DNA of 64,000 nt from SAR202 cluster bacterium bin87 (GTDB lineage: Bacteria > Chloroflexota > Dehalococcoidia > Lucifugimonadales > UBA3495). Below are positions 16,842 to 25,482 of the stretch, piece by piece. The stretch is from the NCBI GenBank assembly GCA_002238825.1, contig MPNC01000007.1, forward strand, positions 62,001-126,000. Direction: 5' to 3'. A program made the translations under genes and the position numbers. Under the pieces are notes generated by a model. That model saw nothing but the letters and a program-made list of their open reading frames with translations. It was not told the DNA's origin and ran no database searches. Positions within the stretch are counted from its first letter, which is position 1. Each line of letters starts with the position of its first letter.

Positions 16842-19800
16842 ATGAATCTGAAACGCAGCTTGTCTCAATCACTGGCATATTTTCCGAACGCGATCCGGTC
16901 CATAGTACGGCTGGCGCGCAACAAATTTGCCCTGCGCCGGTCCTTCACAGGCACACGCTCCATAGTCAACCAACGCCAACGCGCAACGGCACGGGCAAGG
17001 ATGCTCGGGAGGGAAAGCAAACGCCTTGGCGGCCGTCCGTCGTCATCCCCGGCCTCTGCACTGAAAGCACCAGCAATCGCAATGCTGCTGGTCGCCGCCG
17101 CGCTGGCACTTACGCTCCTCAGCGACGGAACACCCGCTCACGCCCAGGACGCGGGCGTCGGCGCCGCCGAACGGGTGCTGCTCAGCAACCTGGGAGAGGC
17201 GACCTCGTCCGGCACCACCGCTCTGTCGAGCAATGACGCGGAGATCAGGTTCGTCACCGCAACGTACGAACCCGGCTACATCATCACCCGCGTGGACCTC
17301 AAATTCACCGGCCCGGCCAACTCCGCCGCCGACCTGCCGTTCGTCGCGCTGCGAAACCACATCGGCACCGAAATCACCCTGACGGGTTCGCCCACGGACC
17401 TGGGCAGCAACACCTACGCGTTTACGCCGGATTCCACGGCCAGAGTCGCCTCCAACTCGGGATACTTCCTCCTGATCGAAGGCGGCACCATGAGCCTGGC
17501 CCAGACCCTCTCCAATACAGTCGACACCGGTAGCGGCCACCGCTGGCTAACTGTCCCCACCGATGGGTACACCCGGGCACACGATTCCACCGGCGACACC
17601 AGCGCTCTCACCGGCGGCGCCCAGTTCCTGTTCAGCATCCGCGGCCGCGTCATCCAGCCCACCGTCCCCTACGTCGCAAACACCGGCCAGACGAACACAG
17701 GTAATCTGTCGCTGCTCAGCGATGACCGTGCCCAGCCCTTCACCACCGGCAGCGACGCCGCCGGGTACACACTGCACAGCGTCACGGTCCTGATGCGGGA
17801 CAGCGACGCCGCCGTGTTCCGCAACCGACCCATCCATCCCCTCCCCGACCTCGCAATTCACCGCGGCTCGGCCAACGGACCGAAGGTCGCCGACCTGCCC
17901 ACTCCCCCCAGCGGATGGTCTCAGGAATACGTGCTCGACACGCCCGTCACGCTGGATCCGTCCACCACCTACTGGGTCGTCGCCGCAGGCGGCAAAGGCG
18001 AGTGGGACGGCACAGGCGCCGCCGAGGACTCCGGCAACGCCGCCGGCTGGTCCATCGGTGACAACCACGAATTCCGAACCACCGGCAACACCCGCGCGTT
18101 CACCCCGAACTCGAGCACCGGGGCCCTCAAGGTCGGCATAAACGGACCGCCCGTCAACTCTCCAGCCACGGGCAAGCCAGCCGTCACAGCGCCCACCTTC
18201 CGGGTGCCAGCCGTGCTCTCAGTGGACCTCAGCGGCATCACGGACACCGACGGCATCGCCGACGCCGAACGCGCCGTAACCGCCTACCGCTGGCAACGGT
18301 TCGCCTCCGACGGCGTTACCCAACAGCGCGCCAACATCGGAACCGCTGCAACCTACACCCTCACCGACGCCGACATCGGCAAGACCATCAGGGTGACCGT
18401 CTCCTTCGAGGACGACAATGGCTTCTCCGAAGGCCCACTGGCCAGCGACGCCACATCGGCCGTCTGGGTGTGCCCGGAGCCCGACCTTCAGGGCGGCGCC
18501 ACCCTCATCGAAGGACGACGCCAGATCGGCGTTGCAGCCTACAGGGTAGGCGGAGCTGACCGCCTCGGCTACCGAGACATCCTCCATCGGCAACATGGCA
18601 CGCTGAACGACAATACGTTCACCACCACCGCAACCACGTCGGCGTACACCATTGAAGCCATCGAAAAGACCAGCACAGCCGTATGGTTCAACCTGGACAA
18701 GGACCTCGCCGACGCTGACAAACAGGCACTGGCACTGCACGTCTGCGAAGAACACTACGCACTCAGCGACTTCACGCTGAGTGGCGGCGGCGGACATGAA
18801 TACTTCCTCGCGTCTAGCCAGGACTGGTCCACCTTCGATGAACTCACGTTCCACATCACCGAAGACCTAGTCGCGCCGTCCTTTGTCGAAGCCTGGGGCG
18901 ACGGAACCTCCCTGGTGATAGCCTTCAGCGAAAAACTGCGCCCAGCAGCGTCGCTGTCCCACAGCAGCTTCTCGGTGACCAAGGGCTCCAACGACGACAC
19001 CGTCGCACTCGCTTCCGGCACGCCAACCATCTCGGGCAACATGGTTGAACTCACCCTGTCCACCGCCATCGTGGCCACGGACACCAACATCAAGGTCTCC
19101 TACAACAAGCCGAGCTCGGGATCCGGAAACAGGGTCGCCGACCTGGTCGGCAACCAAGCAGCCAGCTTCAGCAGCCAGCCGGTGATCAACTTGCCAGCCG
19201 ATTCCGTCGCCCCCACCCTGGCGCAGACCAACCCGGCTGTGCTGGCCGCGGACGGCAAGACCCTCACCCTGACAATGAACGAGTCGATGAAAACCGACTC
19301 ACTGCCGGTCGCGACCGCCTTCACAGTGGAGGCAACGCCATCCGGAGGCAGCGAGGCCGAGGTACACCTCGATGCGACGACTCCCGTCGAGGTGAACGGC
19401 AGCGTGGTGACACTGCACCTCGGCACGCCCATCGGCCACAACGACACCAACGTCAAGGTGAGCTACACCGTGCCCGGCAGCGGAGACAAACTTCAAGACC
19501 GCGCCGGCAACGACCTGGCATCCTTCACCGACCAAGCGGTGACCAACAACAGCGACATCCCTCGCATAGGCATCGAGGCGCTCTACAGCGACGCCACGCC
19601 TATGATCGCCCTGCCAAGCTTCCGGTTCACGTCCTCCAAAGCCCTGAGCGCGGACCTGGACCTGAACCTCGAGATGACCCAGACGGGACAACACTTCTCC
19701 TTTTCAGAAGTGACGCTCGACGCGAACACAACCACCGTCGATGTTCAACCTCTGGCCTTCGTCGACGCCATCAACGAGATCAACACGGACGGCACGGCGA

Positions 19801-22598
19801 CCATCACCATAGTCGGCGGAGACGACCATCTGCCAATGCCTGCACCCCGAAACTCCGCCACCGTGGAAGCCAAGATGCCTCCCAGCGGCCCCTCCGTCTG
19901 GGTGTCACACCAGCAACTCGCCTACTCGGCCAATGAAGGCCAACCCTTCAGCATTGGCGTGGTCTTCAACGCCGGCGAAGGCGTGGCTCAGCCCAGGGAA
20001 GGCTTCCACGTCGCTTTGCTCACCGATGATACCGGCACCGCCACCATCGGCGACGACTACACACACATCTCGGCAAACATCCCCGTCACGCCCGCAGACT
20101 GGAGCGCAACCAACGCCGGCGGGTACACCTACACGAAGCAGCAGGACATCACGGTCATAGACGACGGGCTCTACGAGCCTGACGCCGAGACCTTCGTGGC
20201 GTATCTGCAGGCAAGCCAGGGAGTATCCGACAAACTGGTGATCCCGAACCGGAACGACGCCGACGGCGAGGCCACCATCAGCATCACGAACGTCAACACG
20301 CTGCGTGTGCTGGACATCGACATCACGTCGACGCCCATCGACAACTACTACGACGCCGGAGACGTCATCCGCATCAAGGTGACGTTCAACGGAGACGTGA
20401 CGGTCGACACCTCCAGCGGGACGCCTCAGTTCGCCATCGAACTGGCCGGCAGCACGCGGCAAGCTACCTACCTCAGCAGGCTGGGCACCTCAGAGCTGAT
20501 CTTCGACTACACCGTCACCACCGCCGACCACGACGATCACGACGGCATATCGTGGTCCGCCAACTCCCTCAACCCGAACGGCGGAACCATCCACTTCACG
20601 CACATCGACGTGACCAAGCAGGTGACCGCCAGCCTGACCCACGACGCCCAAGCGCCTCTGACGGACCACAAAGTGGACACCCGGAAGCCCGCACTCGAGT
20701 ACGTCGAGGTGGACGGCTCTGCACTGACGCTCGGCTACACCGAGGACCTGAAGACCAGCGCACCGCCCACCAGCGCCTTCTCGGTGAGCGTGGACGGAGC
20801 CCAAAGCACCAACCCGACCAACGTCGCCATCAACGGCAACATCGTGACGCTCACGCTGACGACCGCGGTCGGACCGGGCCAGAGCGCAACGCTGTCCTAC
20901 ACCAAGCCAGGACAAAGTTCAAACCCGCTTCAGGACCTGAGCGGCAAGGAAGCCGACTCGTTCAGCAACATGTCGGTGGACCAAGCCAGCCACCTGGTCA
21001 ACTTCCGGGCCACTCCGGGCGACCGGCAGGTTCTCCTGGAATGGGACCAACTTACCGACAGCACACTCACGCGGTACCAGTATCGCTACATGAGCACCGC
21101 GGATAGCACGTGGAACCCCGACTGGACCAACATCCCAGGCAGCAACGCCAGCGCCACGTCCTTCAGGGCGACGGGCCTGACCAACGGCCTCGAGTACACC
21201 CTCCAGGTGCGGCCCGTCTACACCGTCAACGCCCAGGACGAACCCGGCGATGAAGCATCGATCAAGTCCACCCCGCAGGGCGCATTGTCGGCCCCCATCG
21301 GACTGAGCGCCACGCAAGCCGGCACCGGGCAGATAACCCTGACCTGGAACGACCCGGGCGACATCACCATCACCGGATACCAGTACCGCTACCGCAACCC
21401 CAGCGACAGCAGCTGGAACCCGGACTGGACCGATGTGCCGGGAAGCCATGCCGGCACCACGTCACACACCTTGTCCGGCCTAGATTGGGAAGTGCTCTAC
21501 ACCTTCGAGCTGAGGGCCGTACGAGGAAGCACGGCTGGCCCATCCACACAAGCCCAAGGAACGACTCTGGGAGACACCACCAGTCCATCCGCAGTGCGCG
21601 AACTCAGGGCCGTGGTCCACAGCAACTTCCGCATCGAGCTGTACTTCCGAGCGCCGGAAGAGTCGGGCGACGCCGCCCTCAGCGGTTTCGAGTACCGCTA
21701 CGCCGACAGCAACACGGTCCCCGAAGCCACAGAGTGGGAAACCGCGACGCCGACCCAGGTGTCAAACAGAACCATAAACATCACGGGCCTTACGGCCGAC
21801 ACGCTCTACACCCTCGAGGTGCGGGCCGTGAACGCAAACAGCAAGCAAGGACCCGTAACCCGTGTCCAAGCCACGACAACCGCAACACCACAGACCAGCA
21901 CGCCCAGCGCGCCCACTGGACTCACCGCCACCCCGGACGAACCGGACACGGAACTCGTCAGCGTTGATGACACGTTCACCGGTCGTACCCTGCCCGCCAG
22001 GATGTCTTTCGTAGACGTCACCCTGGAATGGGAGCCAGCAACAGACCACGGCAACTCCGTGATCCACTACGTGTACCGATTCGCAGAGGGCAACAGCGTG
22101 CCGACCGCCACGCCATGGCAGTTCGCCACGAGCCACAATAGCAGCGACGAACTGAAGGTCGTTGCGAACAATCTGAAAACCAGCACCCTGTACACACTGG
22201 AAGTGGCGGCACAGGCCGGCAACGGCACTACCGGGATGCCTACGTCAGTCCAGATCACGACGCCAGACTACCCGGGCTCCCACTACACCCTGTCCGCGCC
22301 CAGCTCCGCTGACGAAGACGAACCCTTCACCATCACCGTGAGGCGCACCAATCGAAACGACGGGGAGAGCTCAGTCCTGGTGGAGATTCGTGGCCCCGGC
22401 GAGAATGACATAAGGATCCTGGCGGCGGAGTTTGGGGCAGATGACGACAGCACCACCGTAAACTACACCGTTGACGACGACGATCTGACCACAACCGGCC
22501 GACAGATCAGAGCCCGCATCGGCGCAGTGAGCAACGATACTGGTACCTACTCAGTTGAATGGCACATCGTGGACATCAACAACATTACGACCCAGTGA
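16842..22598 (+). CDS. Giant secreted FN3/SWM/Calx-beta surface protein, 1918 aa
   Basis: Paralogue of the divergent 1655-aa protein. From ATG 16842 (MNLKRSLSQS) it has a long Arg/Lys-rich leader of about 75 residues, then hydrophobic AIAMLLVAAALALTLL and TPAHAQ, as in its partner. Mature part in order: two choice-of-anchor-like modules (VLLSNLGEATSS; QPFTTGSDAAGYTLHSVTV); an Ig-like module (AYRWQRFASDG, TYTLTDADIGKTIRV); one CPEP...LHVCEEHYALS domain; two SWM repeats (FVEAWGDGTSLVIAFSEKL); a Calx-beta pair (GTATIGDDYTHI, IDDGLYEPDAETF); one SWM; about five FN3 modules (YQYRYRNPSDSSWNPDWTD); and a final Calx-beta-like domain. No anchor motif is seen. GTG 16830 is an alternative start. The minisatellite just upstream could affect its expression. 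Surface or adhesion role inferred. Confidence 0.85.
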   Translation: MNLKRSLSQSLAYFPNAIRSIVRLARNKFALRRSFTGTRSIVNQRQRATARARMLGRESKRLGGRPSSSPASALKAPAIAMLLVAAALALTLLSDGTPAHAQDAGVGAAERVLLSNLGEATSSGTTALSSNDAEIRFVTATYEPGYIITRVDLKFTGPANSAADLPFVALRNHIGTEITLTGSPTDLGSNTYAFTPDSTARVASNSGYFLLIEGGTMSLAQTLSNTVDTGSGHRWLTVPTDGYTRAHDSTGDTSALTGGAQFLFSIRGRVIQPTVPYVANTGQTNTGNLSLLSDDRAQPFTTGSDAAGYTLHSVTVLMRDSDAAVFRNRPIHPLPDLAIHRGSANGPKVADLPTPPSGWSQEYVLDTPVTLDPSTTYWVVAAGGKGEWDGTGAAEDSGNAAGWSIGDNHEFRTTGNTRAFTPNSSTGALKVGINGPPVNSPATGKPAVTAPTFRVPAVLSVDLSGITDTDGIADAERAVTAYRWQRFASDGVTQQRANIGTAATYTLTDADIGKTIRVTVSFEDDNGFSEGPLASDATSAVWVCPEPDLQGGATLIEGRRQIGVAAYRVGGADRLGYRDILHRQHGTLNDNTFTTTATTSAYTIEAIEKTSTAVWFNLDKDLADADKQALALHVCEEHYALSDFTLSGGGGHEYFLASSQDWSTFDELTFHITEDLVAPSFVEAWGDGTSLVIAFSEKLRPAASLSHSSFSVTKGSNDDTVALASGTPTISGNMVELTLSTAIVATDTNIKVSYNKPSSGSGNRVADLVGNQAASFSSQPVINLPADSVAPTLAQTNPAVLAADGKTLTLTMNESMKTDSLPVATAFTVEATPSGGSEAEVHLDATTPVEVNGSVVTLHLGTPIGHNDTNVKVSYTVPGSGDKLQDRAGNDLASFTDQAVTNNSDIPRIGIEALYSDATPMIALPSFRFTSSKALSADLDLNLEMTQTGQHFSFSEVTLDANTTTVDVQPLAFVDAINEINTDGTATITIVGGDDHLPMPAPRNSATVEAKMPPSGPSVWVSHQQLAYSANEGQPFSIGVVFNAGEGVAQPREGFHVALLTDDTGTATIGDDYTHISANIPVTPADWSATNAGGYTYTKQQDITVIDDGLYEPDAETFVAYLQASQGVSDKLVIPNRNDADGEATISITNVNTLRVLDIDITSTPIDNYYDAGDVIRIKVTFNGDVTVDTSSGTPQFAIELAGSTRQATYLSRLGTSELIFDYTVTTADHDDHDGISWSANSLNPNGGTIHFTHIDVTKQVTASLTHDAQAPLTDHKVDTRKPALEYVEVDGSALTLGYTEDLKTSAPPTSAFSVSVDGAQSTNPTNVAINGNIVTLTLTTAVGPGQSATLSYTKPGQSSNPLQDLSGKEADSFSNMSVDQASHLVNFRATPGDRQVLLEWDQLTDSTLTRYQYRYMSTADSTWNPDWTNIPGSNASATSFRATGLTNGLEYTLQVRPVYTVNAQDEPGDEASIKSTPQGALSAPIGLSATQAGTGQITLTWNDPGDITITGYQYRYRNPSDSSWNPDWTDVPGSHAGTTSHTLSGLDWEVLYTFELRAVRGSTAGPSTQAQGTTLGDTTSPSAVRELRAVVHSNFRIELYFRAPEESGDAALSGFEYRYADSNTVPEATEWETATPTQVSNRTINITGLTADTLYTLEVRAVNANSKQGPVTRVQATTTATPQTSTPSAPTGLTATPDEPDTELVSVDDTFTGRTLPARMSFVDVTLEWEPATDHGNSVIHYVYRFAEGNSVPTATPWQFATSHNSSDELKVVANNLKTSTLYTLEVAAQAGNGTTGMPTSVQITTPDYPGSHYTLSAPSSADEDEPFTITVRRTNRNDGESSVLVEIRGPGENDIRILAAEFGADDDSTTVNYTVDDDDLTTTGRQIRARIGAVSNDTGTYSVEWHIVDINNITTQ

Positions 22599-22611
22599 CG
22601 CCCGTCCTAGC

Positions 22612-22647
22612 CGCAGTCCACTTCCCCACAACGTCAAGTGGACTGCG
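22612..22647 (+). terminator. Strong stem-loop after the giant gene
   Basis: CGCAGTCCACTT (22612-22623) and AAGTGGACTGCG (22636-22647) form a perfect 12-bp stem with a 12-base loop, 13 bases after the stop codon. No T run follows. Confidence 0.6.
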
Positions 22648-22749
22648 TCCAAGTCATCTTCAGGCAGCCAATCCGGCAAGGCTTGGGCCAGCAGCAGTTG
22701 CTGGTCTGGATCATAGGGAAGGCAGGTCTTCCTGATCGTAGGTCTACGC

Positions 22750-23190
22750 CGGTTTCACACTTGGACCATCTTACCCCCGAACGCCTCGGCAAACCGTGTT
22801 TCTCGGACACGCTGCCAGTTTCGAGAGTAATACCCCTCAGCGCGGGCGCTGGCGCGCTGGCACGGCAGGCCCGCTCACGGCTCGTGGTCACGCTGGACGG
22901 ACCAGCGCTTTCGTCAAGGGTGATGGTCAACCACGGCGGAATTTCAGCGTCGTCCGATCCGTACTCGGCCGACACTGGACAGTTTCGGCGGGCTCGACCA
23001 CTCCGTCATTGATGGCCTCCACCGCGAGTGTTGCAAGAACATGGTTCGCTTCGAGGATCAACTGGTAGCCATCAGCAGAGGCCATCCGCGTCCAGGGGTG
23101 AGACCATGTAGTCTTCACCAAAGGTGGCGGACCCGCCGAAAATCTGCGGGAAGGGTCTTCAGGTTTTCGCTGGCGATCTTGATGGCGAAA
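22750..23190 (-). pseudogene. Calx-beta surface-protein fragment
   Basis: Several minus-strand frames read through a Calx-beta-like domain: GGFAIKIASENLKTLP, GSATFGEDYMVSPLDADG, ANHVLATLAVEAINDGVVEP (then AETV) and AEYGSDDAEIPPWLTITLDE. Multiple frameshifts join the pieces. The domain type matches that in the intact giant proteins, so this is probably the ruin of another surface protein gene, now next to an IS21 remnant. Confidence 0.55.
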
Positions 23191-23196
23191 CCGCCA

Positions 23197-23669
23197 TCAG
23201 GGACCTCGGTGATGCGATCGCTGCCCACGGACAGCCGCAACGCGGGTTTCCTGTCGTTGTCTTTGCTGGTTATCCGACAGGGGTTGGCGCACTCGGAATC
23301 GCACCGGCTCCCCCTGCATCCAGCAACTCCTGAACCGCACCACCTTCAACCGGTCGCCGGTGAGCCACTGGCAACTCTGATCGGACCACGGAGACAGGCT
23401 GTCCTCAACCGGCGTCTCTACCTGCCGCGGCCCAGCCCGGCTGATCCCAGCCAGCCGGCTCAACTGCTCTTCGCGGGGAGCCGGTACGTCCTGGGTAATT
23501 TCCTCCGCTGTCGCCGCCGCCAGAGCCTGCCCCTGCGAAAGCAGGGGTACTTGCGCACCGTCGCCCGCGACCACCCCATCCCTTCCGCTATCTGACGCTG
23601 GCTGCTTCCCGCCTGCCAGCGGCGAACTACTTCCTGTATTTCCACTCGGAGCACCTCCTTGTGCGCCAT
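23197..23669 (-). pseudogene. IS21-family istA remnant
   Basis: The reading from 23669, MAHKEVLRVEIQEVVRRWQA then GSSQRQIAEGMGWSRATVRK, is the N-terminal helix-turn-helix of IS21 IstA transposases. A frameshift near 23550 leads to REEQLSRLAGISRAGPRQVE and PWSDQSCQWLTGDRLKVVR. Only about 155 N-terminal residues survive; the DDE catalytic domain is absent. Confidence 0.7.
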
Positions 23670-23795
23670 CGCTGCACCTCAAAATCGAAGTGAGGCAATG
23701 GTCGCGGTGGTGGCGCCCACCGGTGGTCATAGACCTTGGCGAACTGGCCTATAGTTCGCGGCGATTTGCAGTCAACCTGCGGCGCCGTCAAACAG

Positions 23796-24305
23796 TCATC
23801 GTCGAAGGCAGCGTGAACCGGGTGGCTGAACACCGCTACGGCAGGGAACGAGTCCACCGAACCGACTGCAGGCTGGCGCCCGACTCGTAGCCGCCACACC
23901 AGTATCACGGTCCGCCTGTTCCTCCCCATGCCCGTCGGTTCTTGACCACTGCGCAATGAACTGGAAAATCGAGAAATTGAGCTTGTTGTTCAGCACGCGC
24001 AAGACGGGATCTTTCTCGACCCACGATGGGACGCGTTCCGGCACGCCCGGATCCTCGTTGCTGGCGTTCTCAAAGCATGGGGCCGAGAACTCGCGCGGCG
24101 GCATGGACCGCAACGTCCGGCCATCGACATTACGCACCAGCGTGTCCGGATCCCGCCATGCCAACTGTGAGCAGTAGGCCGCAAGAGCATCGGCGCCCAC
24201 CACGGCCCATCCAGCGGGAGTGGGAACTTCCCCGAAACGCGATCGCCCGGAAATTTCCTTAAGACCGCGTACTCTCTTTTCTTCGATTTTGGCAAGCTTG
24301 GTCAT
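23796..24305 (-). CDS. Hypothetical protein, doubtful
   Basis: A 169-codon frame starting MTKLAKIEEKRVRGLKEISG. The first 130 residues look protein-like (VLNNKLNFSIFQFIAQW), while the Arg/Cys-rich tail looks like non-coding sequence, so the gene may be truncated by a frameshift. No family recognised. It overlaps the start of the broken integrase on the other strand by only a few bases or not at all. Confidence 0.3.
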   Translation of the reverse strand: MTKLAKIEEKRVRGLKEISGRSRFGEVPTPAGWAVVGADALAAYCSQLAWRDPDTLVRNVDGRTLRSMPPREFSAPCFENASNEDPGVPERVPSWVEKDPVLRVLNNKLNFSIFQFIAQWSRTDGHGEEQADRDTGVAATSRAPACSRFGGLVPCRSGVQPPGSRCLRR

Positions 24306-24322
24306 CGGCCCCACCCACACCC

Positions 24323-25064
24323 ATGGAACCCACGCCCCATTGGCGTATCCGGTTATCAGGGGCCTGCAAGTACGCGATGCGAAAGGAGAAACTCGACCGC
24401 AACGTGGCTGCCCTCGTCGCGTTGCCGCCCGTCACCAAGCGCGAGGTGATCCCCCGGAGATCGACACCGTCCAGCAAATGCTCTCCCTGGCCGAGTCCGA
24501 GAACCATCCCCTTTATCCGTTCCTGCTCGTTCTGACCTACACCGGGATGCGACAGGGATAACTGCGGGGCCTCACGTGACGCCGCGTGGACCTGGCGGTC
24601 GTGTTGATTAACGTGGTGGAAGGCACGGTCAGGACGCAAGAACGCGGCAACGTGAAGTACCTCTCCAAGACCGACAAGGGGGCCGCGAAATTGACCTGCC
24701 AGATGTGGCGGTACATTTCCTGCGCAACCATCTGGTTAGCCAGGGTGAAGGGGTCAAACCCGATGATCTGATCTTCCCTGGCCCCGACGGGGACATGATT
24801 CCCGAGACCACCATGATGCGGCAGCTGAAAGAACTGGGGGCTCGCGTCGGAGTCCCTGAAGTCAACTTCCACGCCTTCCGGCATTTTCACGCCAGCGTGT
24901 GCCTCGAGGATTACCAGAACGCGTTCGCGACGTCCCGTCGGCTCGGGCATGGCAGCATCAAGACCACCATCGACACGTATGGCCATCTGCTGAAGGGGAG
25001 GCAGAAATATCTGGCCCAGTCTTTCGCGAAAACCCTGGAACACACCGACGAATCCCGGCCCTGA
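24323..25064 (+). pseudogene. Tyrosine recombinase (integrase), broken
   Basis: Pieces in different frames form a phage-type integrase. The end of the core-binding domain is YAMRKEKLDRNVAALVALPP (from about 24373). The start of the catalytic domain is IDTVQQMLSLAESENHPLYP then TYTGMRQG, broken by TAA at 24559 and TGA shortly after. RVDLAVVLINVVEGTVRT follows, and then in another frame VAVHFLRNHLVSQGEGVKPD, HAFRHFHASVCLE (HxxR), LGHGSIKTTIDTYGHLLKG (catalytic Tyr) and a normal C-terminus at 25064. At least two frameshifts and two stops make it inactive. Its position about 110 bases before the second tRNA-Ser 3' copy is the usual place for an integrase next to its att site. Confidence 0.85.
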
Positions 25065-25174
25065 TTCCCGCCCCGCGTCGATCCGACTCGATCCTGCAGG
25101 TACACGCGCGCACCTGCGGGATCGGTTTTTGCTGGCCCTGACACTCCACGCGATCCTACTCAGTCGCGAGTGGA

Positions 25175-25198
25175 TTCGAATCCCGCCCTCTCCGCCAT
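25175..25198 (+). other. attR-like copy of tRNA-Ser 3' end
   Basis: Exact repeat of the last 24 bases around the tRNA-Ser 3' end (2493-2516). The sequence before it cannot fold into a tRNA, so it is not a second gene. The following 55 bases resemble those after the first copy, and HsdR starts 285 bases further on. This fits the junction between two related elements inserted in tandem. Nothing else is recognised from 25065 to 25482. Confidence 0.7.
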
Positions 25199-25482
25199 TA
25201 AATCCCGTGTTTGAGTATAGGCTTTCGACCGTGATAGTTTGATTATCACAACCGGAACTTGCACATAGATCTGTTTCGCCGTTGGTGCGGGCGGGATGCG
25301 CTCATTGCAGCGAGGTTTACTGGGCCAACTATCTGTTGAATTTGGCCTCCCCCGAGGATTACCCGGGGAACGCGCACCGGGGTTTCGTCGTGATGCGGCC
25401 GGTGGTGGACTAGCGTTCGCCGTTTGGCTACGATGGCGACCATGCAATCTGACGATTGCGTTTCACGGTTGATCAAGCAGCC

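Noticed and set aside
16479-16843. Minus-strand frames in the minisatellite encoding SHIRAGRR-type repeats
   Set aside because: They arise from the tandem repeat itself; no ribosome binding site or recognisable protein.
25150-25198. A second tRNA-Ser gene
   Set aside because: Only the T arm and 3' acceptor half match; the 5' half, anticodon arm and D arm are absent.
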